A stretch of DNA of 64,000 nt from Moraxellaceae bacterium REDSEA-S32_B1 (GCA_001626925.1 LUOR01000027.1:1-64000); one strand, 5' to 3'. Shown: positions 43,329 to 55,060, counted from the first letter of the stretch. A program made the numbers and translations. Notes: a model not told the origin generated them from the letters alone.

Positions 43329-44075
43329 ATGGCGGGTCATTCAAAATGGGCAAATATCAAGCATCGTAAAGCAAAACAAGATGCGAGCCGTGGCAAGGTG
43401 TTTACCAAATATATTCGTGAGATTGTCACTGCTGCAAAGCTTGGCGGTGCTGACGCTGCGAGCAACCCTCGTCTACGTGCTGTAGTGGAAAAAGCCCTCT
43501 CTGTGAATATGACACGTGATGTCATTAACCGTGCCATTCAGCGTGGTGCAGGTGGCGAAGACAATGACGACTTAAAAGAAGTGACCTACGAAGGTTATGG
43601 CGTTGGTGGAGTCGCGGTGATTGTCGAAACCATGACGGATAACCTGAATCGTACTGTGCCTGATGTACGTCACTGTTTCTCTAAGACAGATGGTAATCTA
43701 GGTACGAACGGTTCAGTATCATTCTTATTTACCAAGCGTGGTGAGATCAGCTTTGAAGATGTATCGCTTGAAGATCAAATCATGGACGTGGCTTTAGAAG
43801 CAGGCGCAGAAGACATCGAAGTGTCTGAAGATGGCATCCTCGTCATCACCACACCTGAAACATTTGGTACAGTACAAGATGCCTTAACTGAAGCAGGCTT
43901 AAAGTCTGACAATGCCGAAGTGGTAATGAATCCTTCGACTAAAGCTGAAATCACTGACATTGATCAAGCGAAAAAAATCATGAAAATGATTGATATGCTT
44001 GAAGATTTGGACGATGTACAAAACGTCTATACCAATGTTGAATTTAGCGATGAAGTGATGGCTGAGCTTGAATAA
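43329..44075 (+). CDS. yebC: YebC/PmpR family protein
   Basis: [33 protein letters not shown]. Confidence 0.97.
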   Translation: MAGHSKWANIKHRKAKQDASRGKVFTKYIREIVTAAKLGGADAASNPRLRAVVEKALSVNMTRDVINRAIQRGAGGEDNDDLKEVTYEGYGVGGVAVIVETMTDNLNRTVPDVRHCFSKTDGNLGTNGSVSFLFTKRGEISFEDVSLEDQIMDVALEAGAEDIEVSEDGILVITTPETFGTVQDALTEAGLKSDNAEVVMNPSTKAEITDIDQAKKIMKMIDMLEDLDDVQNVYTNVEFSDEVMAELE

Positions 44076-44251
44076 TTTGTTCTATTGATTCAAATATCTG
44101 TTGATTAGTATAAATGAAACGTCACACTGGTGGCGTTTTATATTTTTATCGAGTGATTAAAGTAAATCTTTACAAAGCTGTGCATGACTATTTCCTCAAC
44201 AGTGATAAGAATAAATAAAGAACTATAAATTTACTTTGAGTAGACAATTTA

Positions 44252-44854
44252 ATGACAATATTTAGAAGTTTTCCTCGACACATTCTATTTTTGAGTGTGA
44301 CTTGTTTCAGTTCGATTTTTAGCACTTTCAGCTATGCAATCTCTGCCAATCAGTTGGTTAAAGATGCTCGCAGTCAAATTGGCCAAACACTAACCTATGA
44401 TCCTGCTTATACACGTTTAAGCTATCCAATGGGTGATGTGCCAATACAAAAAGGTGTCTGTACTGATGTCGTGATTCGTGCTTTACGCAAGCAAAATATT
44501 GATCTGCAAAAAGTCATTCATGAAGATATGAAGCGAAATTTTAAAGCCTATCCACAGTTTTGGGGTTTAAAAAATACCGATCGTAATATTGATCATCGCC
44601 GTGTTCCAAATATCGCCAAATATATGACACGTCAAGGTTATAGCGTACAGAAAAGCCCTTTCAAAACTGCATTATTTAAAGCGGGTGATATTGTGACGTG
44701 GGATTTAGGTCGTGGATTGGTGCATATTGGTATCGTGTCAGATCGAAAATCTATAAGCCAAGTACCATTGATCATTCATAATATTGGGCGTGGTACGCAG
44801 GAAGAAGATATTTTATTGCAGTATAAAATCACAGGACATTATCGTATCCAATAG
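44252..44854 (+). CDS. DUF1287-type exported protein
   Basis: Signal peptide; DARSQIGQTLTYDPAYTRLSYPMGDVPIQKGVCTDVVIRALR. Confidence 0.85.
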   Translation: MTIFRSFPRHILFLSVTCFSSIFSTFSYAISANQLVKDARSQIGQTLTYDPAYTRLSYPMGDVPIQKGVCTDVVIRALRKQNIDLQKVIHEDMKRNFKAYPQFWGLKNTDRNIDHRRVPNIAKYMTRQGYSVQKSPFKTALFKAGDIVTWDLGRGLVHIGIVSDRKSISQVPLIIHNIGRGTQEEDILLQYKITGHYRIQ

Positions 44855-44960
44855 ATTGAATCTGAATAACATTGAATGAAGCATTCAGTGAATTCAATTC
44901 ATGACTATTATGCTAAGATGAATATTATTAAATATAAATTTTATCTGTTGAATTTTCATC

Positions 44961-45878
44961 ATGCTAGAACTTCGTCATCTGCGCACACTGAGCGCTCTAC
45001 GCTATCACGGTTCATTGGTTGCCGCAGCCAATGAGCTGAATCTTACACCATCTGCAATTTCACATCAGCTGAAAGAACTTGAGCATTGGTACGATGTAGA
45101 AATCGTGAATCGGCGCAGTCGTCCCCTACAATTCTCTACGGTTGGTTTACGACTGCTTCAACTTGCCGATGATATTTTACCGCAAGTACAACTCAGCCAA
45201 TCTGACATTACCCGCATCGTACATGGACAAACTGGACGAATTATTTTGTCTTCCGAATGTCATAGTTGTTTTGATTGGCTCATGCCACTGCTTAATCAAT
45301 ATCGACTGAACTATCCTGATGTGGATTTGGACTTTGCTTCGGCTTTTGAGGTGAATCCGCATGAGCTATTGCAAAATAGTGAGTTTGACTTACTCATCAC
45401 CGCTGATCCAATTGCATTGAAAGGCATTGAGTATTTCCCCATATTTGAATATGAATCTCGGCTCGTTTTGGCGCATACACATCCTTTAGCACGTAAGGCT
45501 GACATCACGCTACAGGATTTGAGCGAAGAAACACTGATCACCTATCCAGTCGATAAACATCGCTTGGACATCATGGCGCATATCTTTATCCCTGCAAATG
45601 TTCAGCCAAAGCAAATCCGTACGACAGAACTCACGCAAATGCTGATCCAATTGGTCGCCAGTGGTCGGGGAATATCTGCTCTACCTGATTGGGTGGTCAA
45701 TGAATATGAGCAAAAAGGCTGGGTGACAAGTCGCCGTTTTGCCTTTGTATCAGACAACGGCTTGCGTCGTACTTTATATGCAGGATTTCGCAGTGAAGAT
45801 AAACATAAAGAATACTTCGCAGGATTTTTACAACAGTTAGAGAAGTTTTCGAAAAAACGAGAAAGTTATTATGATTAA
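44961..45878 (+). CDS. LysR family transcriptional regulator (MetR-like)
   Basis: MLELRHLRTLSALRYHGSLVAAANELNLTPSAISHQLKELE. Confidence 0.9.
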   Translation: MLELRHLRTLSALRYHGSLVAAANELNLTPSAISHQLKELEHWYDVEIVNRRSRPLQFSTVGLRLLQLADDILPQVQLSQSDITRIVHGQTGRIILSSECHSCFDWLMPLLNQYRLNYPDVDLDFASAFEVNPHELLQNSEFDLLITADPIALKGIEYFPIFEYESRLVLAHTHPLARKADITLQDLSEETLITYPVDKHRLDIMAHIFIPANVQPKQIRTTELTQMLIQLVASGRGISALPDWVVNEYEQKGWVTSRRFAFVSDNGLRRTLYAGFRSEDKHKEYFAGFLQQLEKFSKKRESYYD

Positions 45879-46050
45879 CTACGCTTTAAGATTGCACTTT
45901 TTAACTGTGATATAAAATTGATGCTCGAAAAAATAAAGGAGATCTACTTACAGCAATCTACTGATTCATCATCATTTTTCATACATGAGCAAGTAAAGCA
46001 AACGGCATAATGATGTAAATCAATGAATTTTAAAAAATGAGGTACTGCAT

Positions 46051-46437
46051 ATGCAAAATTTAGTAAAAGCGCATTCACGCAAATGGGTCGTTGGCGCAAG
46101 TGTGCTATCTATCGTAGCACTCGTTGGCTGTCAAACCACTGAAACCACAACACTTGCAATGCAAAAAGAAAATAATCAATATCAAATCACAGGCATTGGT
46201 AAAGATAAACTCACTGCACAAAACAACGCAGTCAAAGCCGCACAAAAAACCTGTAGCCGTGGCACATCACCAGTCGTAACGAACGAAGCTGTGCAATACA
46301 ACGGTGTCGTCGATGAAAAAACAGGAAAAATGATCAATCAGGCAGGTACGATTGCAGGTGTATTTTTAGGTAAAGATGTCAACATCAGCCAAGATACCGA
46401 CTATCAAGTGACCTTAGATTTTTATTGTAAGTCTTAA
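46051..46437 (+). CDS. Hypothetical lipoprotein
   Basis: Signal with VALVGC lipobox; 128 aa. Confidence 0.65.
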   Translation: MQNLVKAHSRKWVVGASVLSIVALVGCQTTETTTLAMQKENNQYQITGIGKDKLTAQNNAVKAAQKTCSRGTSPVVTNEAVQYNGVVDEKTGKMINQAGTIAGVFLGKDVNISQDTDYQVTLDFYCKS

Positions 46438-46483
46438 TTGACTTGATTCTCATGTTTCTGTTGGCTAAAGACTTTATAAAAAG

Positions 46484-46515
46484 AAAAGCGTATTGATTTC
46501 AATACGCTTTTTTTA
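46484..46515. terminator. Bidirectional terminator
   Basis: AAAAGCGTATTG-ATTT-CAATACGCTTTT with T-run. Confidence 0.85.
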
Positions 46516-46533
46516 AAAACCATCAAATAGATA

Positions 46534-47685
46534 TTAACAATACCCATCAAGCCGTGTCAGTGGCAACTTCTGCCCAATGGCTTTTTCAATATTCGGCAAG
46601 TTAAAGGCATCATCCTCCGATAAGAAGCTGATACTTACACCTTGCTCGCCTGCTCGACCTGTCCGTCCAATGCGATGTACATAATCATCCGACTGCTCAG
46701 GCAAAGTGAAATTCACCACATGCGACACGCCATCAACATGAATCCCACGCCCTGCAACATCAGTCGCAATCATGATATTGATATTACCTTTCTTAAAATT
46801 ATCCAGCATCTTGGTGCGTTTATCTTGTGAAATCTCACCAGAGAGCATGCCAACCTTGTAACCATCTTTTTTCAGACGATCGAATAGACGGCGCACTTGA
46901 TCACGACGATTGGCAAAGATCATGACTTTTTCAATCGGTTCATTTGCTAAAACATCTTCGAGTAAACGATATTTGTCCGAATTCGACACCATATAGACAC
47001 GTTGTTCTACGTCGGCATTGGTTTTATTTTCAGGTTCGATCTCAACGGTGATCGGTTCAAATAACCAGCGATGTGCTAGATTCAACACATCAATGTTAAA
47101 GGTCGCAGAGAAAAATAAGGTTTGGCGGCAATCTTTTGGCGGAGAATAACGCACGATTTTTTTCACTGCAGGAATAAAGCCCATATCGAGCATTCGATCG
47201 GCTTCATCAATCACCAAAAATTCGATCTGATCGAGCCACACTTCTTTTTGTTCAACGAAATCGATCAAACGACCTGGCGTTGCCACCATGATATCTACAA
47301 AATTTTGATCAAGACGCTTTTTCTGTACATCAAAATCCACACCACCAAGCAAAGTGACGATATGCAAATCGGTAAATTTTGTTAGTTCTTTGGCATCACT
47401 TTCGATCTGCAAAGCAAGCTCACGAGTCGGCGCAAGAATTAAAGCACGAGGTTCGCCACGAAAGCGATCTTGTTCAATCGGATTATTGAGTAAATCATTG
47501 ATAATGCTGATTAAAAATGCCGCAGTTTTACCCGTACCAGTTTGTGCTCGACCAATCGCATCGTGTCCACCCAAAGTATATTGAAGTACCTTGCCTTGAA
47601 TCGGCGTCATATGTGTATAACCCAACGCATCAATGGCACGTTTGAGTTTTGGGTGTAGCTGTAACTGGTCAAATCCACGGGTCAT
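46534..47685 (-). CDS. rhlB: DEAD-box RNA helicase (RhlB-like)
   Basis: GRAQTGTGKTAAFL; PTRELALQI; VIDEADRMLDMGF; SATF; HRIGRTGRAG. Confidence 0.88.
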   Translation of the reverse strand: MTRGFDQLQLHPKLKRAIDALGYTHMTPIQGKVLQYTLGGHDAIGRAQTGTGKTAAFLISIINDLLNNPIEQDRFRGEPRALILAPTRELALQIESDAKELTKFTDLHIVTLLGGVDFDVQKKRLDQNFVDIMVATPGRLIDFVEQKEVWLDQIEFLVIDEADRMLDMGFIPAVKKIVRYSPPKDCRQTLFFSATFNIDVLNLAHRWLFEPITVEIEPENKTNADVEQRVYMVSNSDKYRLLEDVLANEPIEKVMIFANRRDQVRRLFDRLKKDGYKVGMLSGEISQDKRTKMLDNFKKGNINIMIATDVAGRGIHVDGVSHVVNFTLPEQSDDYVHRIGRTGRAGEQGVSISFLSEDDAFNLPNIEKAIGQKLPLTRLDGYC

Positions 47686-47927
47686 AATTGAGTGCTTTTG
47701 CGACCAATAAAGGTCTTGTCCTTTGACTTAAATCGAGAAAATTCAGAATGATTTATTAATGATGCGCAACAAACGGAAGTCACATCAATAAAACTTCGGC
47801 ATTATACGCTGAAATTTTGCATGATGGGTTTTATTTCAGCGTTAACTTTTCACAAACTATAATGTTCTCCCCCCTTTCAAAGGAGAATGAGAAGTATATC
47901 CGCAATGGGAATTTTAATGATGGCACG

Positions 47928-50012
47928 CTAAGTTTTTAATTTTAAATCAACCAATTCCGCTTGAAATTGTGCTTGCAACTGTTTCACCACATTTTGCGAA
48001 CGAATCTTTTGTTCCGCCACATTATAAGCATGTTGTTTGCGTTGTTGTTGTAACTGAATCGGGCTATCTGATTCAAGCACTGTATCGCTTAGTTCAAGCT
48101 GTATATTTGGATTTAAAGCTGTTAAAGCATCTTTTAAATCAGGTAAGAAATTCTGCAACATATTTAAGTAGTTGGCTTCGATATGTAGCGTACTTTTGCC
48201 TGCAATCTCACCTTGCATCACACCACGTTGCGCCAACTCTTTCACTGCGGGTGACAACGACGACTGACGAATCCAATAATCCCATTTCGCCACATCCCAC
48301 TCGCCTTCTAAAGTTTGCACTTGAGGTTGTAATAAGGTGCGTGGATCATCAACATTCAGTGTTTGGATTGGATTTAAAACAACAACTTCTTCTTTCTGTG
48401 AAATGGTCTGTTCTTGAATAACTGCTTGATCAACCGTTTCTTGGGTATCTATTTCTTCCTGAAAATCATCTTGTTGAATTGGTTCTGCTTGAATATCCTC
48501 AGCTCGCATCAACTCTTGTACTGTTTCTGACTGCTGAATCGGTTCTTTAACACCTGTTTCAGATGAAATTTCGGTTTGCGCTTTAAGATTTAATTCTGCT
48601 TCGCTTTGCGTAGTATCAGTAGAAGATTCAATATACTGCGTCTGCGCTAATTCAACGTCATGATTTGCTAATTGTTGATTTTGTAATTGAGGGTTTTCTA
48701 ATTCTACATTTTTATTTGTTGATTGAATGTGCTGTTCATGATCAAAATCATTATTTTGATCTGTGATCTGTTCTGAAATTTGTTCTTTGACTTGAGAAGT
48801 TTCAGTAACTTTCTGATTTAAATTTTGTTCATTTTTTGAATTTTCTACACTATGCTGAACAGTTGAATTTGTAACTTTATTGACGTCAGTATTTTCATCA
48901 ATTGTTGGCTGAATCACTTCATTAACGGACAATGGACGAAATGCCAATAGTCGCATGATGCACATTTCAAAGCCTTGCTCTGGTGTCAAAGCAAGGCTCA
49001 AATCAGATCGCCCTTGCACAGCGATTTGATAATATAACTGCAAATCTTGCGCTTGGATTTGCTTTGCCAACTTTATTTTATAATCGGCATTTTGTGCAGT
49101 CTGTGCATTATTCACATCGCCCAAAATTTGCATCACCGCCAATTCATGTAGGATTGATATCAGTTGCTCTAACACATGTTGGACATCAATCGCTTGCTGA
49201 CGCATATGTTGCACCAACTGCGCTACAACACCTTTTTGATTTTGATGAATCGCATCTAATAAATCAAAGACTAAAGTTTGATCAATTAAGCCCAACATGT
49301 CGATGACATCTTGCGTCGCCACCTGACCCTGACCATAAGCAATCGCTTGATCAGTCAAAGATAAGGCATCACGAAGCGAACCTTGCGCAGACTCGGCGAG
49401 TTGCCACAGCGCATCGGATTCATGTTCGATCTGTTCAGTATTTAAAATTTGATCTAGATGATGGAAAATTTCATCTTTGGCGAGCGGTCGTAAAGTAAAT
49501 TGCAAACAGCGAGAAATCACCGTAATTGGTAACTTCTGCGGATCGGTGGTCGCAAATAAGAATTTAACGTGTTCAGGCGGTTCTTCTAAGGTTTTTAATA
49601 ATGCGTTAAAGCTATGCGTGGACAGCATATGCACTTCATCGATCAGGTAGACTTTGTATCGACCTTGCGTCGGTGCATAAGGCACATTTTCAAGCAATTC
49701 ACGAGTATCTTCAACACGAGTCCGTGACGCGGCATCAATCTCGATCAGATCAATAAAGCGTCCTGCATTGACCGATTTGCAAACATTACATTGCTCACAA
49801 GGCGTTGCGGTTACACCCGTTTCGCAATTCAGACACTTTGCCAAAATCCGCGCAATGGTCGTTTTACCTACGCCACGAGTCCCAGTAAACAAATACGCAT
49901 GATGCAAACGACCTCGTGATAAAGCACTGCTTAATGCTCTAGAAACATGGCTTTGTCCCACCAATTGGCTAAAATTTTGTGGACGATATTTGCGTGCAAG
50001 TACCTGATACAT
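47928..50012 (-). CDS. dnaX: DNA polymerase III subunit gamma/tau
   Basis: MYQVLARKYRPQNFSQLVGQSHVSRALSSAL...YLFTGTRGVGKTTIARILAKCLNCE. Confidence 0.96.
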   Translation of the reverse strand: MYQVLARKYRPQNFSQLVGQSHVSRALSSALSRGRLHHAYLFTGTRGVGKTTIARILAKCLNCETGVTATPCEQCNVCKSVNAGRFIDLIEIDAASRTRVEDTRELLENVPYAPTQGRYKVYLIDEVHMLSTHSFNALLKTLEEPPEHVKFLFATTDPQKLPITVISRCLQFTLRPLAKDEIFHHLDQILNTEQIEHESDALWQLAESAQGSLRDALSLTDQAIAYGQGQVATQDVIDMLGLIDQTLVFDLLDAIHQNQKGVVAQLVQHMRQQAIDVQHVLEQLISILHELAVMQILGDVNNAQTAQNADYKIKLAKQIQAQDLQLYYQIAVQGRSDLSLALTPEQGFEMCIMRLLAFRPLSVNEVIQPTIDENTDVNKVTNSTVQHSVENSKNEQNLNQKVTETSQVKEQISEQITDQNNDFDHEQHIQSTNKNVELENPQLQNQQLANHDVELAQTQYIESSTDTTQSEAELNLKAQTEISSETGVKEPIQQSETVQELMRAEDIQAEPIQQDDFQEEIDTQETVDQAVIQEQTISQKEEVVVLNPIQTLNVDDPRTLLQPQVQTLEGEWDVAKWDYWIRQSSLSPAVKELAQRGVMQGEIAGKSTLHIEANYLNMLQNFLPDLKDALTALNPNIQLELSDTVLESDSPIQLQQQRKQHAYNVAEQKIRSQNVVKQLQAQFQAELVDLKLKT

Positions 50013-50153
50013 GGGTAATCCTTAAGTAAGCCTGATTAGCATACCTTGTTTTTCATTCGCTTTCATCAATAATGATTTTGCTAAAATCAAAACCAACAGT
50101 GTAATGACAAAGAAATTTCATCAAAATTACTTTGAGATGACTTTTAGTTAAGT

Positions 50154-50924
50154 TTAAATTGGATTTGCCAATTCAATATAATGATGCGTCAATTGGAATT
50201 GCTCAGCTAAAGCCTTTGCTAATCGCTGTACACCGTAGCGCTCCGTCGCATGATGACCCGCAGCAAAATAATCCACACCATATTCTAAGGCTTCATGATA
50301 TGTGCGTTCACTAACCTCGCCTGAGATGTAAGCATCACAGTCTAAAGTTGCTGCTTTATAAAGGAAATCTTGTGCACCGCCTGTACAAAAGCCAACTTTT
50401 TGAATAGTCGATTTGCCTGATGCAATATGAATCGGCTGTTGCTCTAACACGTCGATAATTCGCTGATTAAATTGATCAGGAGTCAATGCCGTTTTTAGTT
50501 CACCGACATTCCCGATTGGGAAACGCTCTGAACTATCCAAAGCACCTGTGATGTGAATACCTAATAATTCTGCCAAAGCCGCATTATTACCTAGCGTTGG
50601 GTGTGCATCGAGTGGTAGATGATATGCAATTAAAGACACATCCGCTTGCATCAGTTGTTTGATGCGTTTGCCCTTAATTCCTGTCAAAGGGCTTGGTTCG
50701 CCTTTCCAAAAATAACCATGATGTACCAAGAGCGCATCGGCTTTTAAGTCCAGTGCTTGCTCGATCGCTACTTGAGAAGCCGTGACGCTACTGACTAATG
50801 TCTGCACTTCAGCCTTGCCTTCGATTTGCAAACCGTTTGGGCAATAATCTTTAAACTGCGAGACCTGTAAAGTCTGTTCGCACCACGCCAATATTTCTGT
50901 AAGTGTTGCCATTTTTTCAATCAA
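50154..50924 (-). CDS. Nif3-like dinuclear metal center protein
   Basis: CPNGLQIEGKAEVQTLVSSVTAS; HHGYFWKGEPSPLTG; GHHATERYGVQRLAKAL. Confidence 0.93.
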   Translation of the reverse strand: MIEKMATLTEILAWCEQTLQVSQFKDYCPNGLQIEGKAEVQTLVSSVTASQVAIEQALDLKADALLVHHGYFWKGEPSPLTGIKGKRIKQLMQADVSLIAYHLPLDAHPTLGNNAALAELLGIHITGALDSSERFPIGNVGELKTALTPDQFNQRIIDVLEQQPIHIASGKSTIQKVGFCTGGAQDFLYKAATLDCDAYISGEVSERTYHEALEYGVDYFAAGHHATERYGVQRLAKALAEQFQLTHHYIELANPI

Positions 50925-51047
50925 AATATTTATCTAAATCATCATCAGTCTAACAAGAATTATCCGAAATAACTGCAAACTTTTCGAACAATACACTTAG
51001 GATTTTTAATGATTTTGCTTTATCATGTGCGCAATCTTATTTGCGGT

Positions 51048-52091
51048 ATGAACGTCTTGGATAGCATCACTATTTTACAACCTGATGATTGGCACGCACA
51101 TCTTCGTGATGGTGAATCTTTAAAACGCACAGTACCTGACCTCGCCCGTCAGTTTAATCGTGTGATTTGTATGCCAAATTTGGTGCCGCCAGTAAAGACA
51201 GTGAGCGAAGCGCAAGCCTATCGTGAACGTATCATGGCGCATGTGCCTGAAGGTGTGAGTTTTGATCCACGGATGGTGCTGTATTTCACCGATCATACCG
51301 TACCTGATGAAGTAGCAAAGATTAAAGCTTCAAATGAAGTCAATGCGATTAAACTCTATCCAGCGGGTGCGACAACGAACTCCGACAGTGGTGTCAGTGA
51401 TATTCGCAAGGTCTATCATGTTATTGAGCAGCTTGAAGAACACCAAGTACCGCTTTTACTTCATGGTGAAGTGACACACAATCACGTCGATATTTTTGAT
51501 CGTGAAAAACGCTTTCTCGATGAAGTATTGACCCCTTTATTGCGTCAATTCCCAAATCTAAAAATGGTACTTGAACACATTACCACTACGGATGCAGCCA
51601 ACTTTGTCTTAGAACAAGGTCGTAATGTCGCAGCAACGATCACACCACAGCATTTATTGTTTAATCGTAATGATTTATTGGTCGGTGGCGTGAAACCGCA
51701 TTTCTATTGCTTACCGATTTTAAAACGTCAAAGCCATCAAACCACCTTGCTTGAAGTGGCAACCAGTGGTAATCCAAAATTTTTCTTAGGCACAGATTCT
51801 GCACCACATGCACAAAGCAAAAAAGAAAATGCCTGTGGCTGTGCAGGTTGTTATAGTGCCCCATATGCGATTGAGCTATATGCCCAAGCCTTTGACCAAA
51901 TGGGTAAAATTGAAAAACTTGAAGGCTTTGCCAGTCACTTTGGCGCAGACTTCTACGGTCTAGCTCGCAATACTGATACCATCACTTTAGTGCGTAAACC
52001 ACAAACCATTGCCGAGCGTATGGATTATTTGCCAAACGATGACATTATTCCGCTACATGCAGGACAAACGATTGATTGGTCTGTTGCTTAA
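51048..52091 (+). CDS. pyrC: Dihydroorotase
   Basis: [55 protein letters not shown]. Confidence 0.96.
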   Translation: MNVLDSITILQPDDWHAHLRDGESLKRTVPDLARQFNRVICMPNLVPPVKTVSEAQAYRERIMAHVPEGVSFDPRMVLYFTDHTVPDEVAKIKASNEVNAIKLYPAGATTNSDSGVSDIRKVYHVIEQLEEHQVPLLLHGEVTHNHVDIFDREKRFLDEVLTPLLRQFPNLKMVLEHITTTDAANFVLEQGRNVAATITPQHLLFNRNDLLVGGVKPHFYCLPILKRQSHQTTLLEVATSGNPKFFLGTDSAPHAQSKKENACGCAGCYSAPYAIELYAQAFDQMGKIEKLEGFASHFGADFYGLARNTDTITLVRKPQTIAERMDYLPNDDIIPLHAGQTIDWSVA

Positions 52092-52107
52092 AGGATAAGA
52101 TTCAAAA

Positions 52108-52773
52108 ATGAGTATTGAAAATCCAAATCAGCAAGAAAATCAACCCCCTGTCATTGGACAGCGCTTTCGTGGGTTTCTACCAGTTGTTGTCGATGTCGAA
52201 ACGGCTGGTTTTAATGCACAAACTGATGCACTTTTAGAGATTGCCTGTATTCCAATTGTCTATGATGAACATGGACAATTTATTCAAGGCGAAGCTTTTC
52301 AAGCACACATCAATCCTTTCGAAGGCGCAAATCTTGATCGTCGCTCGCTGGATTTCACTGGAATTGATCCGTTCAATCCGATGCGAATGGCAATGGCAGA
52401 AGATGAACGTGACGCACTAAAACGTATTTTTAAATCTTTAAATACTATTCGCCGAGAACAGCAATGTACGCACTGCGTGCTTGTTGGTCACAATGCGCAT
52501 TTTGATTTGGGTTTTTTACAAGCTGCAATTGCTCGGACGAGTACCAAAAATCAAAATCCTTTTCATAGTTTTTCAGTCTTTGATACGGTATCACTCAGTG
52601 CGGCTGCATTTGGACAGACTGTTTTGGCACGTGCATGTATTCAGGCAGGGATTGAGTTTGATGGTAAAGAAGCACATTCTGCATTATACGATACCCAGAA
52701 AACTGCCGAATTATTCTGTCACTTAATGAATAATGCGATTCAATATACGCCTGCTCAGCAACAAGAAACTTAA
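52108..52773 (+). CDS. rnt: Ribonuclease T
   Basis: VVDVETAGFNAQTDALLEIACI; LVGHNAHFDLGFLQAA; KEAHSALYDTQKTAELFC. Confidence 0.95.
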   Translation: MSIENPNQQENQPPVIGQRFRGFLPVVVDVETAGFNAQTDALLEIACIPIVYDEHGQFIQGEAFQAHINPFEGANLDRRSLDFTGIDPFNPMRMAMAEDERDALKRIFKSLNTIRREQQCTHCVLVGHNAHFDLGFLQAAIARTSTKNQNPFHSFSVFDTVSLSAAAFGQTVLARACIQAGIEFDGKEAHSALYDTQKTAELFCHLMNNAIQYTPAQQQET

Positions 52774-52929
52774 AAATATTTTTCATCATATTTCAAATAA
52801 TGATTTTTTTTGCCGAAAATTGATTAACAGATAGTCAGTTTCGGCAAATTTTCCCATTGAATTGCAGTCAAAACTTTATTCTTCATAAAACTGTGCCTAC
52901 AATAGATTCCTTTTTCGTTTGAATCATAA

Positions 52930-54321
52930 ATGTCGAATACAGCTACTCCACAATTAAAACGTGCCATGCAACGACGTCATTTGGTGATGCTCTCACTAGG
53001 CGGTGCGATTGGTACAGGCTTATTTTTAGGTTCTGGTGAAGTGATTTCCCAGACTGGTGCTATCGGCGCAATCATCGCTTATGCGCTTGGGGGATTGATC
53101 GCTTATATGGTCATGTTGTGCTTAGGTGAGCTTGCAGTACATATGCCAGTGGCAGGTTCATTTGGTGCCTATGCAGATCGTTATATCAATCCAGCCACAG
53201 GCTATATGATCACGTGGATGTATTGGCTGACGTGGACTGTCACGCTTGGCACGGAGTTTACTGCTGCTGCACTACTCATGCAGGAATGGTTTCCACATGT
53301 GTCGATGTGGATTTGGACGATTATTTTTGCGGCGACGGTCTTTATTTTGAATGTCAGCTCAACACGGTTCTTTGCAGAATCTGAGTTTTGGTTGGCAATG
53401 GTCAAAGTTGTCACAGTCATCGTCTTTATTCTGCTGGGCTGTTTGGCGATCTTTGGTATTTTGCCAATGCAAGGCTATGACAGCGCACCACTATTCAGTA
53501 ATCTAAAAGCACATGGCTGGTTTCCTGAAGGTTTATGGCCAATCTTTGCAACCATGCTCGTGGTGAATTTTGCATTCTCAGGCACAGAGCTGATCGGTGT
53601 TGCAGCAGGTGAAACTGAAAATCCTGAAAAGAATATTCCTCGGGCGATCAATGCGGCGATTTGGCGATTATTAATTTTCTTTGTTGGGACGATTATCATT
53701 ATTAGCGCCCTGTTGCCTTATCAAGCCACTGCTGTCGATAGTGCGCATGGACTAAGTCATAGTCCATTTGTCAGCGTATTTTCACGCATCGGTATTCCTT
53801 ATGCAGAAGATATAATTCGCTTTGTCATCATTACTGCATTGCTTTCAGCTGCCAACTCAGGGCTTTATGCTGCATCACGTATGCTATGGTCTTTATCCGA
53901 TCAAAATAAATTACCAAAAGTCTTCTCAAAACTTTCTCGTTCAGGTACACCGTTGATCGCCATTATGGCAACGATGATGGGCGCTCTGCCGGGATTGCTG
54001 TCTGAGTTTTTTGCACCTGAAGCGATCTTTGTGAATTTGCTGAACATCGCCGCTTTCACGATGGTGATTGTGTGGATTTCGATTTGTATCAGTCAATTTA
54101 ACTTCCGTCGTGAGTGGTACAAGGCAGGTCGAACACGTCAAGATTTGAAGTTTTCTGCGCCACTTTATCCAATGGTTCCCATCTTGGGTGGTGTTTTCTG
54201 TGTGATCACTGGCTTGAGTATGGTTGCTGACCCAACTATGCGTGCAAGTTTTATCGGTTGTCTTGTGATTATGCTGTTATGTTATGTGCATTATTACTGG
54301 CGTGTTAAGCCACGTCACTAA
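52930..54321 (+). CDS. Amino acid permease (APC family)
   Basis: QRRHLVMLSLGGAIGTGLFLGSGEVI...FSGTELIGVAAGETENPEKNIPRAIN. Confidence 0.92.
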   Translation: MSNTATPQLKRAMQRRHLVMLSLGGAIGTGLFLGSGEVISQTGAIGAIIAYALGGLIAYMVMLCLGELAVHMPVAGSFGAYADRYINPATGYMITWMYWLTWTVTLGTEFTAAALLMQEWFPHVSMWIWTIIFAATVFILNVSSTRFFAESEFWLAMVKVVTVIVFILLGCLAIFGILPMQGYDSAPLFSNLKAHGWFPEGLWPIFATMLVVNFAFSGTELIGVAAGETENPEKNIPRAINAAIWRLLIFFVGTIIIISALLPYQATAVDSAHGLSHSPFVSVFSRIGIPYAEDIIRFVIITALLSAANSGLYAASRMLWSLSDQNKLPKVFSKLSRSGTPLIAIMATMMGALPGLLSEFFAPEAIFVNLLNIAAFTMVIVWISICISQFNFRREWYKAGRTRQDLKFSAPLYPMVPILGGVFCVITGLSMVADPTMRASFIGCLVIMLLCYVHYYWRVKPRH

Positions 54322-54374
54322 GTCTTCATTCACACCGATGTGCATAAACAATATGCCCTAAAATATAGACATAA

Positions 54375-54406
54375 AAAATGCGAGTAATATCACTCGCATT
54401 TTTTTA
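54375..54406. terminator. Bidirectional terminator
   Basis: AAAATGCGAGT...ACTCGCATTTT with T-run. Confidence 0.85.
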
Positions 54407-54436
54407 TGAAATCTTTGAATTATTTAAAGCATTAAA

Positions 54437-55060
54437 TTACTTTTGACCTAAAAGATACAAGCCAAATGCGGTAAATATCCCACCTGAAAAACTATCAATC
54501 CATTGCTGTGCTTTTTCATAGGCTTGCTTAAACGTTGGTAAAGAAAAAATAAGGATCACAGCTAAAAACCACAAAAAAGTTTCAACCGCAACGATCACAA
54601 AAAGTAAGCCATGCAAATCATCCAAAATAGGATTATTTAAGAAAAGTGAAAATACACTACCGAAATAGATCACTGCTTTTGGATTCAGCAGATTCGTTAA
54701 AAAACCTTGTAAAAAGAAACGCCATGCGGATTTAGGTAAAGTTGGAATGTGCATTGTGTGATTCGCATCTTGCTGCGCAAATGCGGAACGAAGCATCTGA
54801 TAGCCGAGCCAACACAGATAAATCCCACCTGCGACAAAGAGTAATTTTTTCAACCAATGTACTTGCTCAAACAAAATATTTAAGCCCAATAATGCCAACA
54901 TCGCCCAAATCATCACACCCAACGTGATCCCTGCAACAACCATCAGGCTATCACGTCGAGAGCGACTAATCGCCGTCTGAGAGACTAAGAAGAAATCTGG
55001 ACCGGGAGTAATTAATGCGCAAAAGTGAATAAACACTAAGGTCGCTAAGGCAATAAACAT
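54437..55060 (-). CDS. LysE/RhtB family exporter
   Basis: MFIALATLVFIHFCALITPGPDFFLVSQTAISRSRRDS; the track ORF starts further upstream at 55120. Confidence 0.88.
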   Translation of the reverse strand: MFIALATLVFIHFCALITPGPDFFLVSQTAISRSRRDSLMVVAGITLGVMIWAMLALLGLNILFEQVHWLKKLLFVAGGIYLCWLGYQMLRSAFAQQDANHTMHIPTLPKSAWRFFLQGFLTNLLNPKAVIYFGSVFSLFLNNPILDDLHGLLFVIVAVETFLWFLAVILIFSLPTFKQAYEKAQQWIDSFSGGIFTAFGLYLLGQK

